The notes under the pieces: generated by a model | Told to the model about the DNA's origin: nothing | Databases searched by the model: none | What the model saw: the letters and a program-made list of their open reading frames with translations, nothing else | Assembly: GCA_964621445.1 (NCBI GenBank) | Contig: CAZUNO010000008.1 | Coordinates: forward strand, 1-64,000 | DNA length: 64,000 nt | Reading direction: 5' to 3' | From: CAZUNO01 sp964621445 [NCBI: Candidatus Hadarchaeota archaeon] | GTDB taxonomy: Archaea; CAYQAE01; CAYVLA01 | Shown: positions 1 through 8,891 of the stretch, piece by piece | Layout: the number at the start of each line of letters is the position of its first letter | Position numbering within the stretch: the first letter of the stretch is position 1 | Translations under genes and position numbers: made by a program

Positions 1-13
1 AGCATAGCTGCAC

Positions 14-105
14 TGTTCTGTATCGGCCTTCTCAAAAGAAGGAACTAGATACGGAACGTTAAAGAGATATTTTCATTTTTTTCCTTTCTTTTTCTTTTCG
101 TAAAT
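14..105 (+). terminator. Imperfect hairpin followed by T-rich tract
   Basis: Bases 14-24 pair with 48-58 (11 pairs, two of them G-U). After a GG/AACTA internal loop, 27-32 pairs with 37-42 around a CAAA loop. A pyrimidine-rich run dominated by T follows at about 69-105. This would fit a transcript end for a plus-strand gene lying left of the window, or the 3' part of a structured RNA. The pairing is read directly from the sequence; the terminator role is inference. Confidence 0.4.
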
Positions 106-149
106 GCTAACATTTTCAATTATCTTTGAGCACCCTAGTTCACCTAGAA

Positions 150-1310
150 ATGCCAACCAATGTTACCAGGGAATACGTTGAGGCACAGAAGAAGTATCAG
201 GAAGCCCGTACTCCCGAGGAAAAGGTCAAAGCCCTGGAACTCATGCTTTCCACCGTCCCCAAGCACAAGGGAGCCGAAAGACTCAGATACGAGCTGAAGA
301 AGAACCTGGCTAAAAGGAAAAGGGAACTTGAATCAATCTCGGCCAAGAAGGTAACCAGCAAATCCGATTTCTATGTCCCCAAGGAGGGAATTGCACAGGT
401 GGCCTTAATCGGTCCCCCAAACTCTGGAAAGTCATCTATTCTCAACAGGCTGACTAACTCGGAAGTCAAAGTGGCCAGGTATCCGTTCACCACAACTACC
501 CCGAACCCGGGTATGGTAGAATTTGAGGACGTGCAGATACAGATCGTTGAGATGCCGGCCCTGGTGGAGGATATTTCCAAGGGAAAGTGGCAGGGAGCCG
601 AGATGCTGTCCATGATAAGAACCGCAGATGCCATGATGATAGCTTTGGATCTAGGTGACAGACCGGTGAAAAATATGGAGATGGTCCTGGATGAACTGAG
701 AACCTCCGGTCTCCGCCTAAACCGCACTCGACCCCAGGTGATAATAGAACGGAAGGAGAGAGGGGGAATAGAGATAGAGGGAGATTTGGCAAAGTCCGAT
801 CGTTCATTTCTAATAAAACTACTTCAGAATCACGGTTATCATAACGCGCATGTGATAATCCAGCAGCAGATAAGCAGACAGGATTTGGAGGACGCCTTGC
901 AGGAATCACTAGTTTATCGTAGAGCCCTGATAGTCGCTAACAAAGGAGATCTATCAGGCACTGAGGCGGCCTATCAAAGACTGAAAGGGGGGTTTGGCGG
1001 GGATTTTGATATCTATCCCATTTCTGCCCGTAAAAAAATTGGGCTCCAGGATCTATCCCAAGCTCTTTTCGACCTTCTTTCGGTAATTAGGATATATACC
1101 AAAGCACCTGGGGAGGACCCCGAAAGGGAACCACTAGTTTTGGGTCGGGGCTCGGTGGTTCGCGATGTTGCCAAGAGCCTTCACAGGAGATTCGTCGTTA
1201 ACTTCCGATTTGCCCGGGTATGGGGGTCATCGGTAAATTTTGGTGGAGAGATGGTGGGACTGGACCACGTACTCGAGGACGGGGATACCGTGGAGGTCCA
1301 TGCGAGGTGA
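150..1310 (+). CDS. OBG/DRG-type GTPase with C-terminal TGS domain
   Basis: Likely a translation-associated GTP-binding protein of the OBG/DRG group. The N-terminal about 70 residues are charged and helical. The P-loop GPPNSGKS is at about residues 88-95, a threonine-rich switch I segment (PFTTTTPNPG) follows, NKGD sits at about 264-267, and the last about 80 residues form a TGS domain that ends in a ubiquitin-like fold segment (LEDGDTVEVHAR). The G3 position reads EMPA rather than the usual DxxG. The ATG at 150 is preferred over an in-frame TTG at 126, because archaeal relatives start with a similar MPTNVT segment. The SpoU-type gene follows after 4 bases. The exact target is unknown. Confidence 0.88.
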   Translation: MPTNVTREYVEAQKKYQEARTPEEKVKALELMLSTVPKHKGAERLRYELKKNLAKRKRELESISAKKVTSKSDFYVPKEGIAQVALIGPPNSGKSSILNRLTNSEVKVARYPFTTTTPNPGMVEFEDVQIQIVEMPALVEDISKGKWQGAEMLSMIRTADAMMIALDLGDRPVKNMEMVLDELRTSGLRLNRTRPQVIIERKERGGIEIEGDLAKSDRSFLIKLLQNHGYHNAHVIIQQQISRQDLEDALQESLVYRRALIVANKGDLSGTEAAYQRLKGGFGGDFDIYPISARKKIGLQDLSQALFDLLSVIRIYTKAPGEDPEREPLVLGRGSVVRDVAKSLHRRFVVNFRFARVWGSSVNFGGEMVGLDHVLEDGDTVEVHAR

Positions 1311-1314
1311 TGGA

Positions 1315-2025
1315 ATGGATAGAATGGACTCGGTCTGGGTCGCCTTCATCGAACCCGAAACTCCGGGCAATATAGGTTTCCTGGCCAGGACCATGAAGAA
1401 CTTCGGGTTGAGAAAGCTAATTCTCGTCGGAGGCTGTGAGATGGCGGAGGAAACCTGGACCTTTTCCATGCATGCCAAGGACGTGCTGAAAGGGGCGAAG
1501 AGAATGACCTGGAGAGAACTCTTGGACAGGGATTTTGATTTTAAGATAGGGACCACCTGTCGACAGGGAAATGATCATAACCTGGCAAGGGTGGCCATAG
1601 ACCCCCAGAGTCTGGGCCAGTCCCTGAGGGACATTGAGGGAAATGTCTGTATCCTCCTAGGGAGGGAGGGAAATGGATTGAGCCTAGAAGAGATCGAGCT
1701 CTGTGATATCGTGGTCAAAATACCTTCCTCTCCTGATTATCCCCCTCTTAACGTAACTCACGCGGCCGCGGTGATTTTCTACGAAGCCTTTAGGCATGTA
1801 TCAGAGCCTGGGATGCGAGGGATGAGAGAGGCCAGCGCAGAGGAAAAGCGGGTTCTTCTGGATACCGTGGATGGAATCATAGCCTCCAGTGGGCTCCCCA
1901 AACATAGAAAGCGCATGAGCAGCCTCGTCTTCAGGAGGGTGGTGAATAGGGCCTTTATCTCCGGGAGAGAGTGTCACACCTTGATAGGGTTGATTAAATC
2001 TATCTCGGAAAGTCGGGGGGATTGA
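1315..2025 (+). CDS. trmJ: SpoU/TrmJ-like tRNA 2'-O-methyltransferase
   Basis: SPOUT-class RNA ribose methyltransferase. It opens with a strand typical of TrmJ ([21 protein letters not shown]) and carries the two knot motifs that bind [13 protein letters not shown] near the middle and [13 protein letters not shown] about 30 residues later. Archaeal TrmJ makes Cm32 in tRNA; assignment to that site is by family, not shown here. The open frame extends upstream inside the GTPase gene, but ATG 1315 (or 1324) lies just after the GTPase stop and gives a normal length of about 236 residues. The 3' end overlaps the opposing deaminase gene by 26 bases. Confidence 0.85.
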   Translation: MDRMDSVWVAFIEPETPGNIGFLARTMKNFGLRKLILVGGCEMAEETWTFSMHAKDVLKGAKRMTWRELLDRDFDFKIGTTCRQGNDHNLARVAIDPQSLGQSLRDIEGNVCILLGREGNGLSLEEIELCDIVVKIPSSPDYPPLNVTHAAAVIFYEAFRHVSEPGMRGMREASAEEKRVLLDTVDGIIASSGLPKHRKRMSSLVFRRVVNRAFISGRECHTLIGLIKSISESRGD

Positions 2026-2464
2026 ACCTTACGACTTCAACCTCTGCCTGTTTCAGGTATTTCAGCGAATCCTCGTCCGGATAGTGCTGACAGAAGACGA
2101 CCCGTACTATACCCGCGTTGATGATCATCTTGGTACAAAGTATGCAGGGTTGATGCGTGCAGTAAAGGGTAGCTCCCTCCGTGCTGGCCCCATGGAGGGC
2201 ACATTGGATTATGGCATTCTGTTCGGCGTGAACCGCTCTGCACACCTCGTGGCGGGTACCCGATTTTATGTGCCTCTCCTCCCTCAGGCAACCTATATCC
2301 AGGCAGTGAGGCAGGCCCTTAGGGGCCCCGTTGTATCCGGTGGAGAGTATGCGCTTATCCTTTACAACAAGGGCGCCGACCTTTTGCCTCAGGCAGGTAG
2401 AGCGCTTGGCCACCACGCGGGCTATTTCCATGAAATATTGGTCCAGGTGTGGTCTTTGGGCCAT
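2000..2464 (-). CDS. Deoxycytidylate deaminase (ComEB-type)
   Basis: Zinc-dependent dCMP/cytidine deaminase family enzyme, expected to convert dCMP to dUMP for thymidylate synthesis. The zinc site is visible as HAEQNAI (zinc His and catalytic Glu) and HQPCILC (two zinc Cys); [10 protein letters not shown] lies between strands, as in ComEB-type dCMP deaminases. ATG 2464 is chosen over an upstream TTG because a strong TATA box is centred 28 bases upstream, which fits a leaderless mRNA. A dUTPase gene at 52.4 kb serves the same pathway. Convergent with trmJ, overlapping it by 26 bases. Confidence 0.88.
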   Translation of the reverse strand: MAQRPHLDQYFMEIARVVAKRSTCLRQKVGALVVKDKRILSTGYNGAPKGLPHCLDIGCLREERHIKSGTRHEVCRAVHAEQNAIIQCALHGASTEGATLYCTHQPCILCTKMIINAGIVRVVFCQHYPDEDSLKYLKQAEVEVVRFNPPDFPR

Positions 2465-2487
2465 CTCTGGTTTGAAGTGCAAGTAGC

Positions 2488-2497
2488 AATATAAATA
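2488..2497 (-). promoter_or_regulatory. TATA box for the dCMP deaminase gene
   Basis: The minus strand reads TATTTATATT, centred about 28 bases before the ATG at 2464. That is the spacing expected for a leaderless archaeal transcript. Confidence 0.6.
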
Positions 2498-2591
2498 GTA
2501 GTTTTCGGTCCTTTGGAAATGGGTGGTTCATTGTGGCGATGGTCGGGGATAGATTCTTAATCAAGGGCTGCCCGTTTGTATATGAATTGTG

Positions 2592-3545
2592 ATGGGAGGA
2601 GTGTTGGATCTTTCCCGGACCAGCAACGCAATCCTGGAGAATGTGGGCCAGGTCATACTGGGGAAGAGAAAGGTGGCCAAGCTTCTCCTGTCTACACTAC
2701 TGGCCGGAGGCCATGCGCTTCTAGAGGACGTCCCCGGGACCGGCAAGACCATGATGGCAAGGGCCTTTGCCAAGTCCATGAAAAGTAGCTTCAGGAGGAT
2801 ACAGTTCACCCCGGACCTCCTCCCCTCGGACATCATTGGGGTAAATATCTATAATCAGAAGACCTCCGAGTTCGAGTTCAAGCCAGGGCCAATCTTTGCC
2901 AGCGTGGTTCTGGCCGATGAGATAAACAGGGCATCCCCAAAAGTGCAGTCGAGCCTCCTCGAATGTATGGAGGAGGGGCAGATAACCGTGGACGGGGTGG
3001 CCCATCAGTTACCTGAAATCTTTTTCGTCCTGGCCACTGAGAATCCTGTGGATCAAGAGGGGACATATCCCCTGCCGGAGTCTCAAAAGGATCGCTTCAT
3101 GGTGAGGCTTAGGATGGGTTATCCTGACCGCTTCCAAGAGCGGGAGATGATCCGTCTCCATAGGGAGGATCATCCAATAAGGTGTATTAGCAGCGTATCC
3201 ACATCCGAGGAAATAATTGGGTTGAAGAAAAGGCTCCGAGAAATCAGGCTTGATGAAACGGTGGAGGAGTACATCGTTGAGCTGGTCAATTCCACCAGGG
3301 AATCAAAGGATCTGTTGCTGGGAGCCAGTCCGCGGGCCACCCTTGCCCTGTTCAAGATGTCTCGGGCCATGGCTGCCCTGGATGGGAGGTCCTATGTTCT
3401 TCCGGACGACGTAAAGCAGCTTGCACCCTGTGTCCTGGCTCACAGATTGGTAGTCGATCCAGTTTCCCGTATGAATGGCCTTTCTGCGGAGGATATCGTT
3501 GAGGACCTGATGGGAAAGGTGTCAGTTTCTCTGCCCGAGGGCTAG
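2592..3545 (+). CDS. MoxR-type AAA+ ATPase
   Basis: AAA+ ATPase of the MoxR/RavA group, thought to act as a chaperone that inserts cofactors or remodels partner complexes. The Walker A segment is LLEDVPGTGKT at about residues 44-53, Walker B is VLADEINRASP at about 102, and the sensor region follows (ATENPVDQEGTYPLPESQKDRF), a MoxR hallmark. Length is about 317 residues, normal for the family. The start is ATG 2592, or the GTG one codon earlier. Immediately downstream lie a DUF58 protein and a membrane transglutaminase, the classic MoxR-DUF58-transglutaminase arrangement, so the three probably act together at the membrane. Confidence 0.92.
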   Translation: MGGVLDLSRTSNAILENVGQVILGKRKVAKLLLSTLLAGGHALLEDVPGTGKTMMARAFAKSMKSSFRRIQFTPDLLPSDIIGVNIYNQKTSEFEFKPGPIFASVVLADEINRASPKVQSSLLECMEEGQITVDGVAHQLPEIFFVLATENPVDQEGTYPLPESQKDRFMVRLRMGYPDRFQEREMIRLHREDHPIRCISSVSTSEEIIGLKKRLREIRLDETVEEYIVELVNSTRESKDLLLGASPRATLALFKMSRAMAALDGRSYVLPDDVKQLAPCVLAHRLVVDPVSRMNGLSAEDIVEDLMGKVSVSLPEG

Positions 3546-3553
3546 GTTTCAAT

Positions 3554-4702
3554 ATGCTGACAAAGAGAGGTTGGTTTGCTCTAGGACTCACGGCCCTTTT
3601 GTATATCCTGGCCGATGTCTTACAACTGAGGGCCCTTTATACCATCTTTGCTGCTATGTCTCTATGCATTCTCATTTCCTATCTCCAGGTCAGGATAACT
3701 CCGTCCAGACTTTTCTTCTCCAGGTCCATTGCCAGACGAACTCTAATTGAGGGGGAGGAGGTTTCCGCCGAGTTACGGGTGAGGGTTGGAGGCAGAATTT
3801 CCGGTGTTCCCATAGGGATCGATGATTATTCGCCCCCCGAGGTAGAGGTTTTTGGTATAAACGTATCATCAATAGTTCCTGGCGGGATCATATCAAGTTA
3901 TAGGATCCGACCCACCAGAAGGGGTATCTATGAGTTGGGTCCATCCATGGTTAAGGTTTCTGATATCTTCGGTTTCCTGGAGATGGTTCACCAGTTGGGA
4001 GAAACCGATATCATAACCGTGTATCCCAGATATGAAGCCACGAATCTGCCAGGACTTGACACCAGCACCGGAGCAATTGGCACCACCACGGCGGAAAGCA
4101 AAGGAACCTCTCCGGATTTTCTCAGGATAAGGGAGTATCAACCGGGAGACGAGGTCAAGGTAATTCACTGGAAATCATCGGCCAAGCGGGGAAAGTTGAT
4201 GGTACGGGAACTGGAGAGGGAGGAGGCCAGGAGTGCAAATATCGTGATGGACTGCCGCCAGCGGTCCTATCCAGCCGGGGATGAGGCCTTTGAAACTGCG
4301 GTCAGAATAGCGGCCTCGCTCGCCGTTTCCATATTGAACGAGGATATAGAGGTCGGTCTCATCCTCAACGATAGCAGACGTCAGTTCGTTTTCAAGGACA
4401 GAGGGCCGGTCCAATACCACAGAATCCTATCGAGTCTGGCATCGGTTAGTCCAGATGGCAAGTTGCCCTTGGATCGGATCTTGGATAATATCGGGGATGG
4501 AAAGCGGGGCAATGGAAACATGATCGTTGTTACCGGAAGGGCGAGTCGAGGTGATGCCCTGTCCCTAATCCGGGGTGCGGGGACCGGGAGATCATATCTA
4601 GTTCTAACCAGTCAGGGTCAGGCCCCTTCTCTGAAATCTTTGGGACGGGAAGTCAAGATAGGGGTGCCGGCGAGTGGTGGCGGTGGTATTCTATGGGGGT
4701 GA
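3554..4702 (+). CDS. DUF58 membrane protein
   Basis: Two hydrophobic segments at about residues 7-48 anchor the protein. A central beta-rich region follows, then the conserved DUF58 core around residues 190-225 (REYQPGDEVKVIHWKSSAKR, then VRELEREE). DUF58 proteins have a von Willebrand A-like fold and accompany MoxR ATPases; the molecular function is not established. The gene starts 8 bases after moxR and overlaps the next gene by 10 bases, so the three are translationally coupled. Length 382 residues. Confidence 0.88.
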   Translation: MLTKRGWFALGLTALLYILADVLQLRALYTIFAAMSLCILISYLQVRITPSRLFFSRSIARRTLIEGEEVSAELRVRVGGRISGVPIGIDDYSPPEVEVFGINVSSIVPGGIISSYRIRPTRRGIYELGPSMVKVSDIFGFLEMVHQLGETDIITVYPRYEATNLPGLDTSTGAIGTTTAESKGTSPDFLRIREYQPGDEVKVIHWKSSAKRGKLMVRELEREEARSANIVMDCRQRSYPAGDEAFETAVRIAASLAVSILNEDIEVGLILNDSRRQFVFKDRGPVQYHRILSSLASVSPDGKLPLDRILDNIGDGKRGNGNMIVVTGRASRGDALSLIRGAGTGRSYLVLTSQGQAPSLKSLGREVKIGVPASGGGGILWG

Positions 4703-7470
4703 CGGGGGCCAGAGGTCGGGGAAGGATCGAGGGGCTTTTTCATTTTCCCCTGCTTCTCATGGCCGTCATACTCATCTCCCTATTCTCACTATCGACCATT
4801 CCGGACGTGGTTGGCTGGGAATATGCCGTGGTGCTGGTTGCCCTTTCTGGGCTGGCAAATCTCATGATATCCCCGGAGACCAATCACTTCAGAATTTCCG
4901 GGGAGATAAAGCGAACCCTGCTAGTATTCATGGCCATACAGGTGGTGCTGGGTCTTTTCATCGGTGTCAAAACCCTGCAGAGGATTGATGAAATCAACGA
5001 GCAGATCTGGGAGCCGGCCGAGTTCTCCTGGTCAGAGAAATTTGATGAGTTTCTAAAATTGACCATTGGCGTTTCCGAAAGTGGTAGTCTATTGCCCACG
5101 GCCGCCTGGACCATTTCCTTCCATGGGGTTTTCCTATCATCGCTCTTCTCGGCCTCCTATCTCACATCGATTCCCTCCGTGGGCCTGGTTGTTGCTGGAT
5201 TACTCTGGACCGGGGAATCTCAGCCTGGTTTTTTGGATTTCCTATTAGTAGTATCCATCATAGCCGCAATTGGGCTGGAGGGAATCTTATCCAGCATCAA
5301 GAAGGCCTCGGGGAGTATCGCCCCGGCAGTTTTCCTGGGTAAGAGGAGGGAGTTGGCGCTACTGAGCCTGGCGTTGGTAATTTTGGCCTTCATTACCCCC
5401 GATTTGAGGGGAGTGACCCCCATAGAGGAATTCTGGGATATTAGCTCCCCCATGGGGGGATCGGCGGCCCGAGGGAGGCTAAGGTTTTCCACCCACTACT
5501 CCTTCATCGGGAAATTGAGGGTGGACCCCAGTCCCGCATTCCTGGTGAGCTCGAAGGAGCCCCACTTGTGGAGAGGTCTGGTCTTTGACAGATATACGGG
5601 CAGGGAATTCCTGGTGGAGAATCTCACAAAAACCATTTATTCCGAGGACCAGGGTCTACCGCCTCTTTACCAGGGCCCCCCGGAGGACGAGAAATTGGTC
5701 ACTCACGATTATCTCCTATTGACCCCCTTACCGGGCGTGGTCCTCCATGCATACGAACCTAGATCAGTAAAGGGCCTGAGGTCCTTCGGGGTAACTGAAT
5801 CCCGAATGATTACCACCCAGGGGTCCAGTCCAGAGGGTCTGAGCTACCAGGTATCCTCGGCAATCATCAGCTCCAGCCCCTCCTCGTTAAGGTCCGAGCC
5901 ACGTATCGAGTCGCCCGATCCAAGATATGTACAGGTTCCAGTGTCGGTGCCAGCACGGGTTGGGTCCCTTGCCCAGAACATAACTCGCGGGAAAAACGGT
6001 TTCTTTGAACAGGTGCTATCCATCGCTCGCTATCTGAGGAATATGAGATACGATCTTTCCGTTTCCAGCATACCCCCGGGAAGAGATGCTGTGGACTATT
6101 TTCTCTTTGAATCCCAGCGCGGGTACTGCCAACACTTCGCTGCGGCCATGGTAGTTCTCTGTAGGGAGTTGGGAGTACCGGCCAGGGCCGTGTCGGGGTT
6201 TGGTTCCGGGTCCTTCGATCCGGAAACTGGGATGTATAGAGTTCTTCAACTTCATAGCCATACCTGGGTCGAGGTCAGGTTCCAAAACTATGGTTGGGTG
6301 GCTTTTGATCCAACGCCGGGCGGAGTAGGGGGACCTCCGGTGCCGGATGCCGTGGAATCCCGGACAATTCTAGATGGAGTTATGCCCTATTACGGAGATA
6401 TCCAGAAGCAAGATACAGAGGTCTTTGTGACCGATGCCCCGGAGTACATATCGCCGGACACCGCTTTTCGGATATTGGGAAGGGTTGTAAACAGGGAAAG
6501 CGGAGCTGGTATTCCCGGAATCGGCCTCAACGTAACCCTAAACACCACCGATGTGGATGAATTTCCCACAATGGTGAACCCCAAAAAGGGACTTGATATC
6601 TCCATGTTGGACACGAGAACCAGTTCTGACGGTGATTTCTCGGCCCTTTGCATGCTTCCTCCATATATATCTACACGGCTATCAGAGGCGGAAATACTGA
6701 TAGTCTGTACGGGAGACGAATTCAACTCCCAGTCGAGCATAAGCTTACGGATTCCGGTAAGAAGCAGGACCGTGCTCTCCCTGGATATCCTCGGGGACCA
6801 AACTCCCTTGGTGATAGTATCCCTAACCGGGCCTCGGGGACCCCTCGCCAACCAGGAAGTGAAAATAATGCTCGATGGCGAGGACATCCATGTCGGCTTG
6901 ACCAATGAGAGCGGGGTTATGACCTTCCTCCTACCGCCGGATTCGGAGGGGCTGCTGACCGCCAAGTTTCAGGGGAATGGGACCCTGGGAGCGTCGTACG
7001 ACTCGTTCAACCTAGATGCCTATGCAGTTGATGGGGGAGAGGGTTCCCCGGGGGGAAATTGGTGGTGGGTCCTCTCCATTCTCCTTTCGATAACGCTCGT
7101 ATCCCTATTTTTCATATCCAGAATCCGGGGCGGGTATGGCAATTACTCGATATCCGACATCTATAAAGGGATGCTGAAGGACCTCCGAAGCGCGGGTTAT
7201 TCGAGGAGAGAAAGCATGACCCCTCACGAATTTGCCCTTTGGTTGGAGGAAAGGGGTGTACCCTGCTATAAAGAGATTCGTGATCTGACGGAGAAATACG
7301 TGCACGCCACTTATGCAGGGGGGTCCATGACTGGAGAGGAAATTGAGGAAGCAAGGATAGCCGTAGAAAGGATACGAAACCGGCTTCATGTGTCCAGGGT
7401 CTCGATCCAGAACATGAACAGGTTATTTTGGTCCCTTAAATCCAGCATCGGAAACCAATTCCAGATTTAG
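4693..7470 (+). CDS. Membrane transglutaminase-like protein (TgpA type)
   Basis: Large membrane protein of 925 residues. The N-terminal third has several hydrophobic segments (about residues 17-105 and 130-240). An extracytoplasmic transglutaminase-like domain carries the Cys-His-Asp triad: Cys in RGYCQHFAAAM (about 479), His in HSHTWVEV (about 522) and Asp in AFDPTPGG (about 538). Two beta-sandwich-like segments follow, then a single membrane helix (about 790-810) and a cytoplasmic tail resembling DUF4129. It probably acts as a peptidase or acyl transferase on surface proteins; the substrate is unknown. Last gene of the moxR-DUF58 set; its stop overlaps the convergent small gene by 4 bases. 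Confidence 0.87.
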   Translation: MGVTGARGRGRIEGLFHFPLLLMAVILISLFSLSTIPDVVGWEYAVVLVALSGLANLMISPETNHFRISGEIKRTLLVFMAIQVVLGLFIGVKTLQRIDEINEQIWEPAEFSWSEKFDEFLKLTIGVSESGSLLPTAAWTISFHGVFLSSLFSASYLTSIPSVGLVVAGLLWTGESQPGFLDFLLVVSIIAAIGLEGILSSIKKASGSIAPAVFLGKRRELALLSLALVILAFITPDLRGVTPIEEFWDISSPMGGSAARGRLRFSTHYSFIGKLRVDPSPAFLVSSKEPHLWRGLVFDRYTGREFLVENLTKTIYSEDQGLPPLYQGPPEDEKLVTHDYLLLTPLPGVVLHAYEPRSVKGLRSFGVTESRMITTQGSSPEGLSYQVSSAIISSSPSSLRSEPRIESPDPRYVQVPVSVPARVGSLAQNITRGKNGFFEQVLSIARYLRNMRYDLSVSSIPPGRDAVDYFLFESQRGYCQHFAAAMVVLCRELGVPARAVSGFGSGSFDPETGMYRVLQLHSHTWVEVRFQNYGWVAFDPTPGGVGGPPVPDAVESRTILDGVMPYYGDIQKQDTEVFVTDAPEYISPDTAFRILGRVVNRESGAGIPGIGLNVTLNTTDVDEFPTMVNPKKGLDISMLDTRTSSDGDFSALCMLPPYISTRLSEAEILIVCTGDEFNSQSSISLRIPVRSRTVLSLDILGDQTPLVIVSLTGPRGPLANQEVKIMLDGEDIHVGLTNESGVMTFLLPPDSEGLLTAKFQGNGTLGASYDSFNLDAYAVDGGEGSPGGNWWWVLSILLSITLVSLFFISRIRGGYGNYSISDIYKGMLKDLRSAGYSRRESMTPHEFALWLEERGVPCYKEIRDLTEKYVHATYAGGSMTGEEIEEARIAVERIRNRLHVSRVSIQNMNRLFWSLKSSIGNQFQI

Positions 7471-7880
7471 GACAGGTCCTTGGTAGATTTAGGGTCCAAC
7501 ACCCAGGAGTCATCGATCAAATCCGCCTGAATGGACTTGTCTTCCGTCCCCCCTGGGTGCTGGTCAACCACCAGGCCGTGCTTCTTGACCCTTACCGTCT
7601 TGTTTATGGTGAAGAAGAGGGTGATGGTGGTCATGCTATTCCCGATTTCCCAGTTTGTGACGTTTACCTCATTATAGGTGTATATCTTGTGGGTCAGGTT
7701 ACCCTTTATATCCACCTGGCCAAACCGGGACGTTACCTGGCTCTCCAGTGATCTGACCACCGTGGCCAACTTGGTTTTCGCCTGCCTCTTCGTCAGTTCG
7801 TCCTGGGTGGGGATCATGAGATACCATGAGGACATAATCACCACCAGAACTACGGCGTAGGCCAGAACAATTTTCTTCAT
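7467..7880 (-). CDS. Small single-pass membrane protein, unknown
   Basis: Not recognised. The 137-residue protein has one N-terminal hydrophobic segment (about residues 4-23) and a soluble remainder expected outside the membrane, with sequons NLT, NVT and NKT. It begins 9 bases after oppF on the same strand, so it is probably the last gene of the opp operon and may be an accessory of the transporter (inference). It could instead be an unrelated passenger. Confidence 0.65.
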   Translation of the reverse strand: MKKIVLAYAVVLVVIMSSWYLMIPTQDELTKRQAKTKLATVVRSLESQVTSRFGQVDIKGNLTHKIYTYNEVNVTNWEIGNSMTTITLFFTINKTVRVKKHGLVVDQHPGGTEDKSIQADLIDDSWVLDPKSTKDLS

Positions 7881-7889
7881 GTTATCCTC

Positions 7890-8885
7890 TCATGTGAATT
7901 CAAGGTCTGGAAAATGACACTTCACCCTGTGTCCCCTCCCCGCAGTGTACTCCTTGGGCTCCTGCTCTGAGCAGATAGATTTGGCGAAGGGGCATCTCGT
8001 GTGGAAGCGGCATCCCGATGGTGGGTTTATGGCGCTGGGAACGCTACCCTCAAGTACAATGTGCTCCCTTTTCCTGGAGGGATCTGGCAGGGGGATTGAT
8101 GAGAGTAGGGCACGGGTATAGGGATGCCTGGCGTTTTGAAAGACCTCCTCAATTTCTCCCGTCTCCATGATCTGTCCCAGGTACATGACCGCGACCTTGT
8201 CGCACATATGACGTATCACGCTGAGGTCGTGTGAGATGAACAGGTAGCTCATGTTATGTTTCTTTTGCAGCGCAAGTAAAAGATTCAAAATCTGGGCCTG
8301 GACGGAAACATCAAGAGATGAAGTCGGTTCATCCAGGATAACGAGTCTGGGATTCACTGCCAGTGCTCTCGCCACCCCTATTCTCTGTCTCTGGCCTCCG
8401 CTGAATTCATGCGGGTATCGTTGTGCGTGTTCCGGGTTAAGGCCCACATCCTTCAGCAGTTCAAGGATTCTAATCTCCAAACGCTCTCCTTTAAGGCCCT
8501 CCAGTATCTGGAGCGGCTCGGCTATGGTGTCCCTAACCGTCCTTCTGGGATTGAGCGATGACTGCGGGTCCTGGAACACGATCTGCATGTTTCTCCGCAT
8601 CTTGCGAAGCTGTTTCTTTCCCAATTTGGCTATATCGACCTGTTCCCCGTCTATCTTGAACATGACCTGTCCCTTTGTGGGGTCCAGAAGCCTGATTAAG
8701 GTTCGACCCACCGTGGTTTTGCCACATCCGGACTCGCCGACCAAACCCAGAATCTCTTCACGCCCGATCTGAAATGATATATCATCCACTGCATGAACGT
8801 AGGTGATATCCCTTCGAATAAGACCTTGAGCTATCGAAAAGTACTTTCTGAGATCGATGGCTTTGAGCAGGAAATCATCTTCCAA
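7890..8885 (-). CDS. oppF: Oligopeptide ABC transporter ATPase OppF
   Basis: ATP-binding subunit of a peptide importer. Walker A is GESGCGKTT, the Q-loop follows in QIVFQDPQSSLNPR, the signature is SGGQRQR, Walker B is LVILDEPTSSLD, and the switch His is in FISHDLSV. The C-terminal Opp-specific region has the cysteine pattern RFHTRCPFAKSIC typical of Dpp/Opp ATPases that carry an Fe-S or metal site. The start is TTG at 8885, preceded by a GGTGAGAT ribosome site that overlaps the oppD stop. Length 331 residues. Confidence 0.93.
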   Translation of the reverse strand: MEDDFLLKAIDLRKYFSIAQGLIRRDITYVHAVDDISFQIGREEILGLVGESGCGKTTVGRTLIRLLDPTKGQVMFKIDGEQVDIAKLGKKQLRKMRRNMQIVFQDPQSSLNPRRTVRDTIAEPLQILEGLKGERLEIRILELLKDVGLNPEHAQRYPHEFSGGQRQRIGVARALAVNPRLVILDEPTSSLDVSVQAQILNLLLALQKKHNMSYLFISHDLSVIRHMCDKVAVMYLGQIMETGEIEEVFQNARHPYTRALLSSIPLPDPSRKREHIVLEGSVPSAINPPSGCRFHTRCPFAKSICSEQEPKEYTAGRGHRVKCHFPDLEFT

Positions 8886-8891
8886 GTTATC

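Noticed and set aside
2084-2494. 136-residue open frame opposite the dCMP deaminase gene
   Set aside because: Antisense to a gene with an intact zinc site and its own TATA box.
6390-6965. 191-residue open frame on minus strand within the transglutaminase gene
   Set aside because: Shadow of a conserved frame; composition is serine- and proline-rich and there is no promoter or ribosome site.
8251-8772. 173-residue open frame opposite oppF
   Set aside because: It mirrors the ATPase motifs on the other strand; no independent support.
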